Shown here: positions 55,318 to 64,000 of the stretch, one piece after another
Layout: each line of letters starts with the position of its first letter
Numbering within the stretch: the stretch's first letter is position 1
Source of the DNA: Isoetes taiwanensis
Taxonomy: Eukaryota; Streptophyta; Lycopodiopsida; Isoetales; Isoetaceae
Assembly: GCA_021234155.1 (NCBI GenBank)
Contig: JAJEKV010000014.1
Location: 15,410,872-15,474,871, forward strand
DNA: 64,000 bases
Direction of reading: 5' to 3'
Made by a program: the position numbers and the translations under genes
Notes under the pieces: model-generated
The model's database searches: none
What the model saw: only the letters and a program-made list of their open reading frames with translations
Told to the model about the DNA's origin: nothing

Positions 55318-55650
55318 ATGAACAAAGGCAAGAAGATCATGGAGGAGCAGGCACACGAAGAATCTGGATCGAGGAAAAGACCAAGGTCAGGTAATCCAGG
55401 GAACCTCACGGTCCCATGGAACCCAGAATTGGAAGACATAGGGCCATGGTGCATTTGTGAAGAAGGATGCTTCTGTTTGGAGAAGGGATTATGCTCATGT
55501 TTGAATTGTGGTCGGGTATATTGCCTCTTCTGTGAAAGAATCCATCACATGCAAACGATGAAGGATATGGGCTACAACCTCCAACTTTTGGAAATCATGA
55601 GTGTGCTAGCAGATAAAAATGATTCGATCAGGAGAGCAGATAAGAAGTGA
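55318..55650 (+). CDS. Small Cys-rich hypothetical protein (110 aa)
   Basis: Starts MNKGKKIMEEQAHEE with a Lys/Arg-rich segment (SRKRPRSG). A dense cysteine cluster follows at residues 44-75: WCICEEGCFCLEKGLCSC, then LNCGRVYCLFCERIHH. This CxC-x3-CxC-x5-CxC-x2-C...CxxC-x3-HH arrangement could bind two zinc ions, but it fits no family I can name. A basic stretch in another frame (TKTRRSSRALLARNVEKNKK, stop at 55818) could be its C-terminus only if a 44-base intron or a frameshift is assumed, and 44 bases is short for plants. No mobile-element signature was found at its edges. Confidence 0.45.
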   Translation: MNKGKKIMEEQAHEESGSRKRPRSGNPGNLTVPWNPELEDIGPWCICEEGCFCLEKGLCSCLNCGRVYCLFCERIHHMQTMKDMGYNLQLLEIMSVLADKNDSIRRADKK

Positions 55651-56081
55651 GTTGGCTACAGATGAATGCAAAAATACAAAAATCGAAAAGCTATCAACAT
55701 GATCTATTAGTGGGTGCAGATACAAAAACTCGACGGAGTAGCAGGGCCTTGTTAGCTAGGAACGTGGAGAAGAATAAGAAAAGTGGGGAGACTTCGGCAG
55801 TAAAGAAGAAGGGTAAATAAATGGATGGAAAATAAATGATACAGGGGTAAAGCGGAGGGGGGTGCCAAGATTTTTCTAGACAAATATAATCGAGAGTTCA
55901 ATTTTTTATTTCTGTTCGTCGCTAAGGAATTTTTCTGGGCCGCAATCTAAGTTCATTTTTTTTCTTTGAAGGACGACAATCTATTATCAAGAAAAATCAA
56001 GATACATACAAGGGACCTGTGACTCAAAACCTAGAGAACGAAATAGTCCACTAAGCAAAACCATCCATACACAGTATATAC

Positions 56082-58251
56082 TCAAACTCCTTGTGCCACC
56101 TTGAGGCGTTTAATGGCCTCATCACAATCAATATGGTCTACCACATCGAGATGATCATCAAGAGACATCAAATTATCATGCCACTGAATAGAACGAGGCG
56201 GGATAGCCTCGTGAGATGACATAACAGACTTCTTCCTTGCCGCTTTCTTCCAATTGACCTGCTGCCATGACTCTTTTGCGCACAGAAGATTAGGACCATC
56301 AGCCATAACAACCTCAGAAACATGAGAGGAAGAAGCATCAACATGGAGAGAAGAATGAACTACAGGTACAGATGATGGCGCTAAAGACGACACTGTCGGA
56401 ACTGGAATTAGAGCATCTTCCATGGATGAGGAGTGCAACACAACTGGTAAAGGTTGATCATGAATAGATGAAGAAGTCACAACGGGAGCTTGAGCCTGAG
56501 AAGAAGGTTGAACAGATGCTTGAGACCAATGTTGTTAAGTACATCAAAATCCGTACATTTAAAAAACGTTTTTAAAGATTTTTTGAAGATTTGTAAAATT
56601 AAAAAAAAAAACTTTAAAAACGTATTTCATATAAAATACGTTAAAAATCTTTAAAATCCTTTAAAATCTTTAAAAATCCTTCAAAATCCTTAGATTGTGA
56701 TCTTTTTTAATCCAAATAGATGATACTTGAACTTATTTGTACTTGTATATAAAATTCTTATATCTCTTAACCTCTATAATAATGTTTTTCTGAACTTTCT
56801 TAAGAGTTGCATGGCAAAAAAGTTGTGATATCTTTGTACTTGAACTTAATAATTTCTAATAGCAGCATCAAGCAGTATAAGCTTCCGATTTACTTGTTGG
56901 CATGTTATGTATTGTAACTTGTAGCAAAAATGAGCATTTTAACAGTAGCAAAAATGTCCAATAAAGCAGTGCAAAGAATGCGCAATTTTTTTTATTTTTA
57001 TTTTTTGGCCATACCAAATCATAAAAATCCTTTAAAAAACGTGAGGATTTTTATAGAGGTACTTTAAAAATAAAAAACGGGTTTTTTAACAACATTGCTT
57101 GAGACGCACGGGTGCCTCGACGAAAGCTAGCAAAAGCCTCCTTGTCAGGAAACAGACGGGCTAATTCTGGACCATTCAGAAGCTTAAGATCCAACTTCTT
57201 ATACCAAGGCCCACTTTTCACCACTATACAATCTGGTAAAGCCGAGTCCACTGGCATTGAGACACAAATCCTCGGACCGTTCATGATGGAATATGAGATA
57301 TGAACCCCAAGACCAGTTGCAATTGCAACTAGAAATTGATGGGCCATTAGATCAGGAAGAAGGTTAGGTATTGAGAACCAGCAAGGCATCTTTAATGCGC
57401 GAACCATATCTGGTGTAAAACCAGGAGAGTAATACTGATACATCATATACTCTCCACCAAGTGGATCAATCCCTCTTGATATACCAAAGAGTCCACTGCA
57501 TCACTACTTTCGAACATAATAAGAACAAAGTTTTTCGCCAACAACTTGATGGACTGAAAAGGAGGAATCTCAAAAGCCGAGATAACCAAATACGAAACCG
57601 TGAAAAATCCAAATAGCCGCCAGTAAAATAACCAAGGACTGCACATGAGGATAGGTTCTTAGCACACTTAATATGAGCTTGATGGTCCACCTCAACCACC
57701 GGAATACCAGAAGCTTGAACTACATCCTGACAGTCAGAGTGGTAAAATATATCATCTGGAGGCAATTGTTGTTGAAGCTGAGTCTGTCGAGCTTTCAATG
57801 TGTCCAAGATTGCGAACAACTCATCCTTACTCCCTTCATACAATATCTGTAGAGCAGTTGCTACCCTTGCCTTTCTAGATGCACTAGAAATATCTTTACA
57901 AAGCCAATCACTAAATCTTTGATATGAAACTTTTGTAACAGAATCAGATGACTTCCAAGCACTATCATTTGCCTGGGGCTGAGCAACTACATTAGGACTG
58001 GATTCTGTACCTGTTTGATGCAAATTCCCATTAACTTCCACTCCCTTACTCGCAGCGCCTTGCAAGGGAGGAAAATCCCTTTCTTCAAGAACTCCTGGAG
58101 CAATCACCAATGATGGCAAAGAACTTTCAACTGAATTATTTACCTCTTTTTGCACAGTATCTGGGGAATCACGTATCACCAAAGTGGCGGTAACTTCACG
58201 CCGTTTTGCCGCAGCCTTAGAAGCTGGAGCAATATCTGTCTTCCCCATCAC
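56082..58251 (-). pseudogene. LINE ORF1 (DUF4283-like) protein, frameshifted and split
   Basis: Starts at 58251 (MMGKTDIAPASKAAAKRREV) with a Ser/Pro-rich region. A DUF4283-like domain follows across a frameshift near 57640: LFGFFTVSYLVISAFEIPPF, then FVLIMFESSDAVDSLVY, YYSPGFTPDMVRALKMPCWF and IPNLLPDLMAHQFLVAIATG (57600-57300). The ...FRRGTRASQA end at 57105 continues after the hAT insert as SSIHDQPLPVVLHSSSMED, then MADGPNLLCAKESWQQVNWK and KKAARKKSVMSSHEA, ending near 56082. DUF4283 proteins are the Gag-like ORF1 of plant L1 elements. No CCHC knuckle is evident. Confidence 0.75.
56527..57097. mobile_element. hAT-type MITE (571 bp)
   Basis: Perfect 12-bp inverted ends CAATGTTGTTAA/TTAACAACATTG and an exact 8-bp duplication CTTGAGAC (56519-56526 and 57098-57105). 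Eight bases is the hAT superfamily length. The interior is AT-rich with repeats of AAAATCCTTTAAAATC and AAAACG, and no coding capacity. It is inserted in the ORF1 of the surrounding retroposon. Confidence 0.95.
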
Positions 58252-58469
58252 TACTAAAAGTGGCCGAAATCACACAGGCCCAAATCCGGCCACCAATCTG
58301 ATAACAAACCCTAATGAAATTTACTCTGATAGAGAGCTCTCGGAATAGGCTTTCCAACGAACTAAAGATCATCGAAAACGGAGTCCTGATGCTCAAGTTA
58401 CAAGAATAGACGCTGGCAACCCTAAGCGCCATACTCACGAGCGCCCATCTCCCCGCAATCTAAGTTCAT

Positions 58470-59949
58470 GTTTTGATGACACGTGTTTTTAAGACATATC
58501 TAAATGGACATCTGGCATTGAGAGGCTCCAAGATATGGCGGCAGGAGTGGCAAGTGATGGCGGTGTATCCAAGCTCCTCAATCTACCAAAGCAGCATTAA
58601 GGCGCAGTCTTCTCTTTCGCTCCATAGCCAGAATATGAATACGAGGTTCGAGGCATATAATATTTGTAAATTTGAAGTGTCGGAGGCATATCATACTCGA
58701 TTGTTGCACTGGAGGTAGCGGCAGGTCGCAGAGGCTTTGAGAAAAATCTGGCCGGACTTGAGGAAGCTGTTCTCGCTCATGGGGCTCTTGAAGCTTTAGT
58801 TTTCTTGCATGTTGCCGCAACTGTCATATTTCTATTAAGGTAAGAAAGCAAATTTGAGGGTTTTACCAGCATCGATTTTTGTTTGGATGTAGAGGCGAGG
58901 CTGCATTTTCCATGTATGTGCGATGGCAGCAGTAGCTATGGCCGATGTCAAATAATGTCTTGAAGCCTTTGAGTTGTTCATGACTTAGGCTCTGTCTGTT
59001 GTGTATTTCTACCTGTCTATTAAGGGTCATGCTTAGAAGCTCTTTCACGCCTTTTTCCAGTTTTGCCCAACGATTGTCTCACAGTAAACTATCCTGCACT
59101 TCTTATTACTCTGTATTTTGTGCTGATATCTTCTACATTTCTTCAATTAGATCATCGAACTATCTCAGCATCCGTGCCTTGCTTTTATGACATTGTTGGA
59201 TAATTTTGTCTTTAATGTTTATTGCAGGAGGATGATTGATACCCACATAGATTTGCTGATAATAATGTTTTCCTTCTCGACTCTAGGCTCTTAATGAGGC
59301 ATTTGCCTATTCTTTTTTTGAGACTACTATCATGCCAAATCTGGTCTATAACTAACCACAGGAATTTCAAGCTGATAGATCAATCTTTAAGCCAGATTTG
59401 TTATGCAGTCATCTTCTTCGACTTCCAGTCTGCACTGTAGACAATTGCTCCTCTGAATTTAACATGCTGTTGAAAACTTCTTTATTGTGTTCTGAATTGG
59501 TTTATATTGAAACATATATATAAGACATGGTTTTACTTAATAGATAGACTTCACGAGGCATGCAACAAGAAACCCCAATAAGAAAGTAAGTTTAGAGATA
59601 ACCAGAGCCCATACTATTTTTTTCCTCATCCTTTGGATGCGACGCCACGTTTCTCATTTTGCTTTGTTTGATAGGGAGCAAGTGACCATAACTAGAACAC
59701 CTCCAACAATAGTCACCATAGTCCAATGACATAATCCTTTTTTACCATGGATATGTCAGCCGTACTTATATTGGATGTATATTTTTTGCATTTTGATTAA
59801 ATTACCTAGTAGATATGAACGAACAAAAGAGAGGTGAACATGGAAGCCATATTTATACTAATGGTTAAAGGATATTTGAGAGGCTAAAATACTTTATTCC
59901 GTGATTTGAATTCCAGTTCTTAGGACAACAAAAATAGGCCTTTCTCCAC
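58470..59949. other. No gene recognised; one exon-like segment
   Basis: A segment near 58710-58842 reads EVAAGRRGFEKNLAGLEEAV, then LAHGALEALVFLHVAATVIF, followed by GTAAGAA; it could be an exon of an unknown gene. The rest is AT-rich. Bases 59940-59949 (CTTTCTCCAC) are the left target duplication of the next element. Confidence 0.3.
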
Positions 59950-59999
59950 GGAACAAAATATTTTTACCCCGGTTATTGTGATTCCATCGCAAAAAATTC

Positions 60000-60530
60000 C
60001 ATCCCGCGGAATCACCAGGCCGGAGACCCCGTTATCTGTACCAGAGCCCCGTTATCCGTACCTGACAGGGTCGCTTTCAGGTCATTTATACCTTCCGGCG
60101 GAATCACAACTTTGCTATTCCGCCAGATGGAATCACCAATTTACGATTCTTCGAGATGGAATCACCGCTCATGTATTCCACCAGACGGAATCACAACCGT
60201 ATTATTTATTCCGCGAGACGGAATCACAATCGTGTTATTCCGCCAGACGGAATCACAACCGTATTATTTATTCCGCGAGACGGAATCACAACCGTGTTAT
60301 TCCGCCAGACGGAATCACAACTATGCTATTCTGCCAGATGGAATCACGAACGTCTGATTCCGGGAGATGGAATCACCACTTACGTATCCCGCCAGACAGA
60401 ATGACAACATTGCTATTCTGCCAGATGGAATCACAACCATGCGATTCTGCCCGGTGGAATCACAAATGTAAGATTCTTCGAGATGGAATCACCACGAATG
60501 CATTCCGCGGGAAGGAATCACCTGGGGAAC
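60000..60530. repeat. Palindromic minisatellite, about 16 units of 29-31 bp
   Basis: Units of the form ATTCCGCCAGACGGAATCAC plus AACCGTGTT run from about 60000 to 60525. Each contains an inverted pair ATTCCG...CGGAAT around five bases. A few units in inverse orientation lie at 61975-62050 and 62170-62215, near the other end of the element. The 185-codon frame at 59978-60535 is an artefact of the repeat. Confidence 0.95.
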
Positions 60531-61151
60531 TTTGAATTTGTGATAACTGCAAGCAGGGAGGAAAAATTGGCTGATGGTTCAATCCCAGCAGAAGGCTGAT
60601 GGTTCAATCCCAGCAGGAAAAATGGTTGAGGATGGTTACTTGAAGATCATGAAGAAAATTAATATTAAACCAATCGTTGAAAAAACCAAGCCCTTGCACT
60701 GCCCAGAACATTTCTGGTTGGGGATTTGAACCCCTTGCCATTATCGGCAATGCCATGGGATGCTTCAAACAACAACAAGAAACAATAAACATGCATGTTT
60801 TAAAGCAAGAACAAAAAACCCGTTTCTAATGTAACCCATTTCTCTAGATTCAACAGAATAGTGAATCTGGGCCGCGTTGGTGAGTGGGCCGACCCATTTA
60901 CGTAGAAACGAGGAATGCACAAAAGGAATAGAAACCGATTTGTGCGGATTTGAAACACCGATTTGTGCGAAATTTGCACAAAAGGAATAGAAACCGAATT
61001 CAAACACCGATTTGTGCGACATTTGAAGGTAGAGGCGGTTTCTAATTCTGTTCTATGCATTTTTCCCCACGCACCCAAAACACAAATCCGTTGGAAAGAT
61101 CAAGCGGGGAAGGGGAACTGGAAACAAGCCGCACAAAGCAAACGATAGGAG

Positions 61152-61524
61152 ATGGGAAGCGATCAAGCTTCGAGGGAAAGGGACGGAAAGGTTGGATTAA
61201 GCCATTTCGTGCTTTTGCGGCGTCTTGGAAGCGGGGATATTGGCGGTGTTTATCTTGCAGAGAGCTTCGAGGGGCCGGGATCTTTGTTTTGCTATGAAGG
61301 TTATGGACAAAACTGCTTTGGCTTCCCGCAATAAGCTTCCTAGGGCTGACACGGAACGAGAAATCCTTGCTTCTTTGGATCATCCTTTCTTGCCCACGCT
61401 TTATGCCCACTTTGAAACGGCTCAATTTTCTTGTTTGGTTATGGAGTTTTGCCCTGGCGGTGATCTGCATAGTCTCAGACAGCGGCAATCCGGCAAATGT
61501 TTTTACGAAGATGCTGCTTCTTGA
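61152..61524 (+). pseudogene. Captured AGC-type protein kinase fragment
   Basis: Encodes the N-lobe of an AGC VIII (D6PK/PINOID-like) kinase. [20 protein letters not shown] is the Gly-rich loop, and [17 protein letters not shown] contains the ATP-binding Lys after a one-base frameshift near 61290. [20 protein letters not shown] holds the alpha-C Glu region, and [20 protein letters not shown] is the hinge. A stop at 61522 follows CFYEDAAS. Catalytic loop, DFG and the rest are absent. It is a captured fragment, not a working kinase. Confidence 0.85.
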
Positions 61525-61649
61525 CAGACCCAAAAACCGGATTGAAAACCGGATTGAAAGCCGGATTTGCAGAACCCATGCCCTTTTTGCCGGATGAATG
61601 CCCTTTTGCCGAATGAATGCCCATGCCCTTTTCCTGCTTTTGTAGGGCC

Positions 61650-61790
61650 GCAGATCCATGTTAGGGCTTCTTGCCGCCGCTGTGGCTGTCGGTTCCTCCG
61701 TTCAATCTTCATCTGCCAATACTGAAATCGTTCCAAGCCCTGCACAGAATTTCCAAGAAAACGTTCAAGAAATGTCTCCCTAACCCGTTA
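61650..61790 (+). pseudogene. Captured fragment resembling a thylakoid-lumen transit peptide
   Basis: After a TTTGTAG acceptor the frame reads GRRSMLGLLAAAVAVGSSVQ, then SSSANTEIVPSPAQNFQENV. Twin Arg, a hydrophobic core and a following SSSA cleavage-like site are typical of Tat-dependent thylakoid lumen proteins of photosystems. The parent gene is not identified. It ends in a stop near 61782. Confidence 0.45.
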
Positions 61791-62248
61791 AAAAAAACCC
61801 AGCAGAGTATTCTTCCTTTATGCGAACTTGAGATCTTCTCGTGGATCCAGCCCCATAAGGCAGCCATCGCCGGAGCAAGCGGCCATAGCCGGCACTACCT
61901 GAAACACCTCCCACAAACAAGAATAAAGAATAGGACGTCAAAAAAATTTGAATTTTTACTGGAAAATTCTGGATGGTGATTCCGTCGCATGGAATAACAG
62001 AGCGGTGATTCCGTCCGGTGGTATTTGGCAAATGTGATTCCGCTGGAAGGTATAAAACGGACGGCTAGGATGGACCCTACAGACGGATGGCTGGGATCTA
62101 TCAGAAGGTACACCTGACATTGTCAGGTACGAATAACGGGACCTCCGGAACGGATCCCGTTCCCGGAGGGTCTGTGATTCTGCGGGAGGGAATATCTTGC
62201 GATGGAATCACAATAACCGGGATAAAAATATTTGCACGCTTTCTCCAC

Positions 62249-63068
62249 ACAGGTTGTGTTTTGCCTCTGATTTATATCAAAATAGATATCATAATACGAT
62301 GATTGCGCTTGATCATATGAGCTACAAACTGGAAGTTAGGTTTACAAATTAAAGGTCTTACAAATCAAATTATAAGACTGAAACTATTTGTTTGAGAAAG
62401 ATTTGTGGCATTGGCCATGTTGAATGCTATTTTGATACAGGGTTCTAATCTTTGTACGTTTGACAGTAGACCGACAATGTCCATTGTAAGATAAGCAACA
62501 TGACCGACAATGTAACAATAAATATAATATTGAGTCCATTGTAAGATAAGCAACATGACGTTGTAGTTGTATGTGCTACATTTAAAACCTTTAGAGAAGC
62601 CATGGCTACAATATTATTACCTTGATATTTGGATCTCATTGTTTTCTATAATTCTTTATCTTCAAATCAAGTGAGCATTCTCTATAGATGGTTTTTGCAT
62701 GGTGTAACATGAGTTGTCTTAGAATGAAGTTATGTTTGGTTGAACTTATTGTCTTACCTCTCTTAAACAAAAAAATATTTATATAGCAATACAATAAATA
62801 TCTTTAACAAATCTAATTCCTTCTAATTCCTGCTATGTACTCTGTGAAACAAACGCATAAAACTCAATCAAAAACAAAAACTACATACATTTCTTGCATT
62901 GTTTACAATCACTGACTGAAGCATGTGATGAAAGTGTCATGTAAATTATGCCCAAAGATCAAATCATCAAAAAAGCTTGAATGAAGGTATGGTCCCATTT
63001 TCTCCAGTTCATTTATCATATACTCCTTTCAAATAATTAATTTGCAAAAGCATGAGACTCTCAATCTT
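62249..63068. other. No gene recognised
   Basis: AT-rich sequence with a short direct repeat (CCATTGTAAGATAAGCAACATGAC at about 62478 and 62533). No domain was seen. Confidence 0.3.
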
Positions 63069-63300
63069 TTATAAATACAAATCCTTATAGGCCAGGCTAG
63101 ACCTTTGCAATATCTCTTTAAAAGGACCTTCCAAATTCTTTAGCAAGTCATCAAAACGAAGTAAAGCAGCATGTGGCTCATCAATTTCAAGGCCCTCCAG
63201 AAAGTCCAACTGGAAATTCTCAAAGTTGATGTTATGACTAATTTTAAGGTCATGCCTCATAAAGCTTATGTCAAAGTTACACAAATCCCCCTTTACAAAA
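63069..63300 (-). pseudogene. Unrecognised minus-strand coding-like segment
   Basis: Reads FDISFMRHDLKISHNINFEN, then FQLDFLEGLEIDEPHAALLR, FDDLLKNLEGPFKEILQRSS and a stop at 63069. The composition looks protein-like and acidic/Leu-rich. No family is recognised; it may be the last exon of a broken gene. Confidence 0.25.
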
Positions 63301-63839
63301 GTGAGTTGGAGAAGAGAAATGTTCGCGGCCGCGATAAATTTCTTGTAGAATTAGAAATTTTTTCTTTTTCTTTTTGTTCTCATCTTGCTTCTGGTTTTTT
63401 CTTGATCCCTTGTTGTGACGTATAAGAATATATAATATCTGGATTCCAATCATGTTCAGCATCTATGAAATCTCTTAGTTCTGGAAGCATGAACAAAGGA
63501 CGAATTTTGTAAGAATTTTGTAAGAATTTCCAGATCCAAAGCATGAAAGAAAAGCTTGAATGAGAAATCTGTAGTTCTTTTAACTTTTTTACCTAGATGA
63601 AATACGAATTTGACAACCGATGATAGGGAATACATATAAGGCGGATGTAGATGTTAGATGCAAAAGAAGGATAAAATAGCCAAAAGATAGGGGCTGGGAA
63701 TGTCGGAACGCACAGGAAAAGGGTGACAGCAAACATCCAACATTGGAGTAGATACAGATAAAATAACAAAACTATTATACGACTAACACCTGACAAGCTA
63801 ACATTCGATTAACATTCGATTAGCTAATATAAACAACAA

Positions 63840-64000
63840 CAAAATATTGGTAATATTGGGAACATCGTTCAGAACGGCGTTCTCGGTAACAAATTGTTTG
63901 GAACTGAAACTTGGCGTTCCGGTAATGTAGAACCCTACGGAACGCGTTCCGGAACGGGAACGCGTTCAAAATGACGTTCCCGGTAACTATGCTTAAAACC
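63840..64000. repeat. GTTCC/GGAAC-rich palindromic repeat, cut by the window edge
   Basis: GGAACGCGTTCCGGAACGGGAACGCGTTC and related GTTCCGGTAA words repeat over about 160 bases. This kind of terminal repeat is common in MITEs, but the other end lies beyond the window. Confidence 0.5.

Larger units (their letters stand above)
55957..58454 (-). mobile_element. ORF1-only LINE derivative (HAL1-like retroposon), complete, with hAT MITE inside
   Basis: Minus-strand retroposon flanked by a 15-17-bp target duplication CCGCAATCTAAGTTCAT (55940-55956 and 58453-58469). It has a poly(A) end (plus-strand T run at 55957). Without the hAT insert and one target copy it is about 1.9 kb. It encodes only an ORF1-type protein; no reverse transcriptase is present, and both ends are intact. 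It must therefore have been moved in trans, as for half-L1 (HAL1) elements of mammals. Confidence 0.85.
59950..62238. mobile_element. Pack-MULE-like element carrying captured gene fragments (2.3 kb)
   Basis: An exact 10-bp duplication CTTTCTCCAC (59940-59949 and 62239-62248) flanks the element. Long imperfect inverted ends share AAATATTTTTAYCCCGGTTATTGTGATTCCATCGCAA and further blocks around CCCGTTATYCGTACCTGACA over about 150 bp. The outermost 4-5 bases do not pair well. The 9-11-bp duplication size and long ends fit Mutator-like elements. No transposase is present. Inside are pieces of an AGC kinase gene and probably a thylakoid-targeted protein gene. Confidence 0.85.

Noticed and set aside
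60000-60530. CRISPR-like appearance (repeats of about 29 bp at regular spacing)
   Set aside because: Units are directly adjacent with no unique spacers, vary in sequence, and lie inside a eukaryotic transposon.
59978-60535. 185-codon open frame
   Set aside because: It is a read-through of the 29-31-bp minisatellite; the same peptide pattern appears in other frames.
60700-60760. tRNA gene or SINE suggested by GGGGTTCAAATCCCC on the minus strand
   Set aside because: Only the B-box-like word is convincing; no acceptable A box at the right distance and no tRNA fold.
61042-61659. 205-codon minus-strand frame
   Set aside because: Antisense shadow of the captured kinase fragment and its flank; no protein family match.

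Overview
The window is nuclear DNA from a land plant. Two intact, intron-rich plant genes are present: a NOG1-type organellar GTPase (14 exons) and a hydroxyproline O-galactosyltransferase of family GT31 (12 exons). The rest is dense in plant-type mobile elements: Ty3/gypsy chromoviruses primed by initiator Met-tRNA, LINEs, MULEs, a hAT MITE and a tRNA-derived SINE. Introns are short (about 50 to 540 bases) and use GT/AG. The species cannot be fixed from the sequence alone.

Layout. 1-1712: 3' part of a LINE, inserted in a minus-strand gypsy element whose first ORF, primer site and LTR lie at 1990-4825. 4826-6960: decayed gene with a DUF7869-like domain. 7122-7354 and 22681-23100: two halves of a partial pseudogene copy of the GTPase gene, split by a composite insertion. 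That insertion holds an unknown ORF, 111-bp tandem repeats and a complete 13.2-kb gypsy element (9040-22235, 5-bp duplication TAGAC). 23103-27010: intact GTPase gene. 27705-28400: unknown ORF with an in-frame duplication. 29402-29970: SnRK2 kinase pseudogene. 30085-30720: LINE fragment. About 31600-41780: 5'-truncated gypsy element with a second gypsy element (32305-37762) inserted inside its reverse transcriptase. 41641-42540: LTR/SINE tandem duplication. 44778-45054: tandem repeat and long hairpin. 45305-47512: MULE with a truncated transposase. 47899-50338: galactosyltransferase gene. 52390-54110: LINE remnant. 55318-55650: small Cys-rich ORF. 55957-58454: ORF1-only LINE derivative carrying a hAT MITE. 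59950-62238: gene-capturing MULE (Pack-MULE) with kinase and apparent thylakoid-targeting fragments.

The most unusual content is in the 9040-22235 gypsy element. Its first ORF (11251-12345) begins with the histone H3 tail sequence ARTKQ and ends with an unmistakable H3 histone-fold C-terminus, joined by a long charged linker. The same element ends its polyprotein with a chromodomain. The separate gypsy element at the left edge has an ORF in the same place that starts MVRTKQTAR, nearly the exact H3 N-terminus, but no histone fold. Together they suggest a chromovirus lineage that carries its own H3-like protein. Many frameshifts in the 13.2-kb element look like consensus errors at CAG-type sites, so its proteins may be less damaged than they appear.
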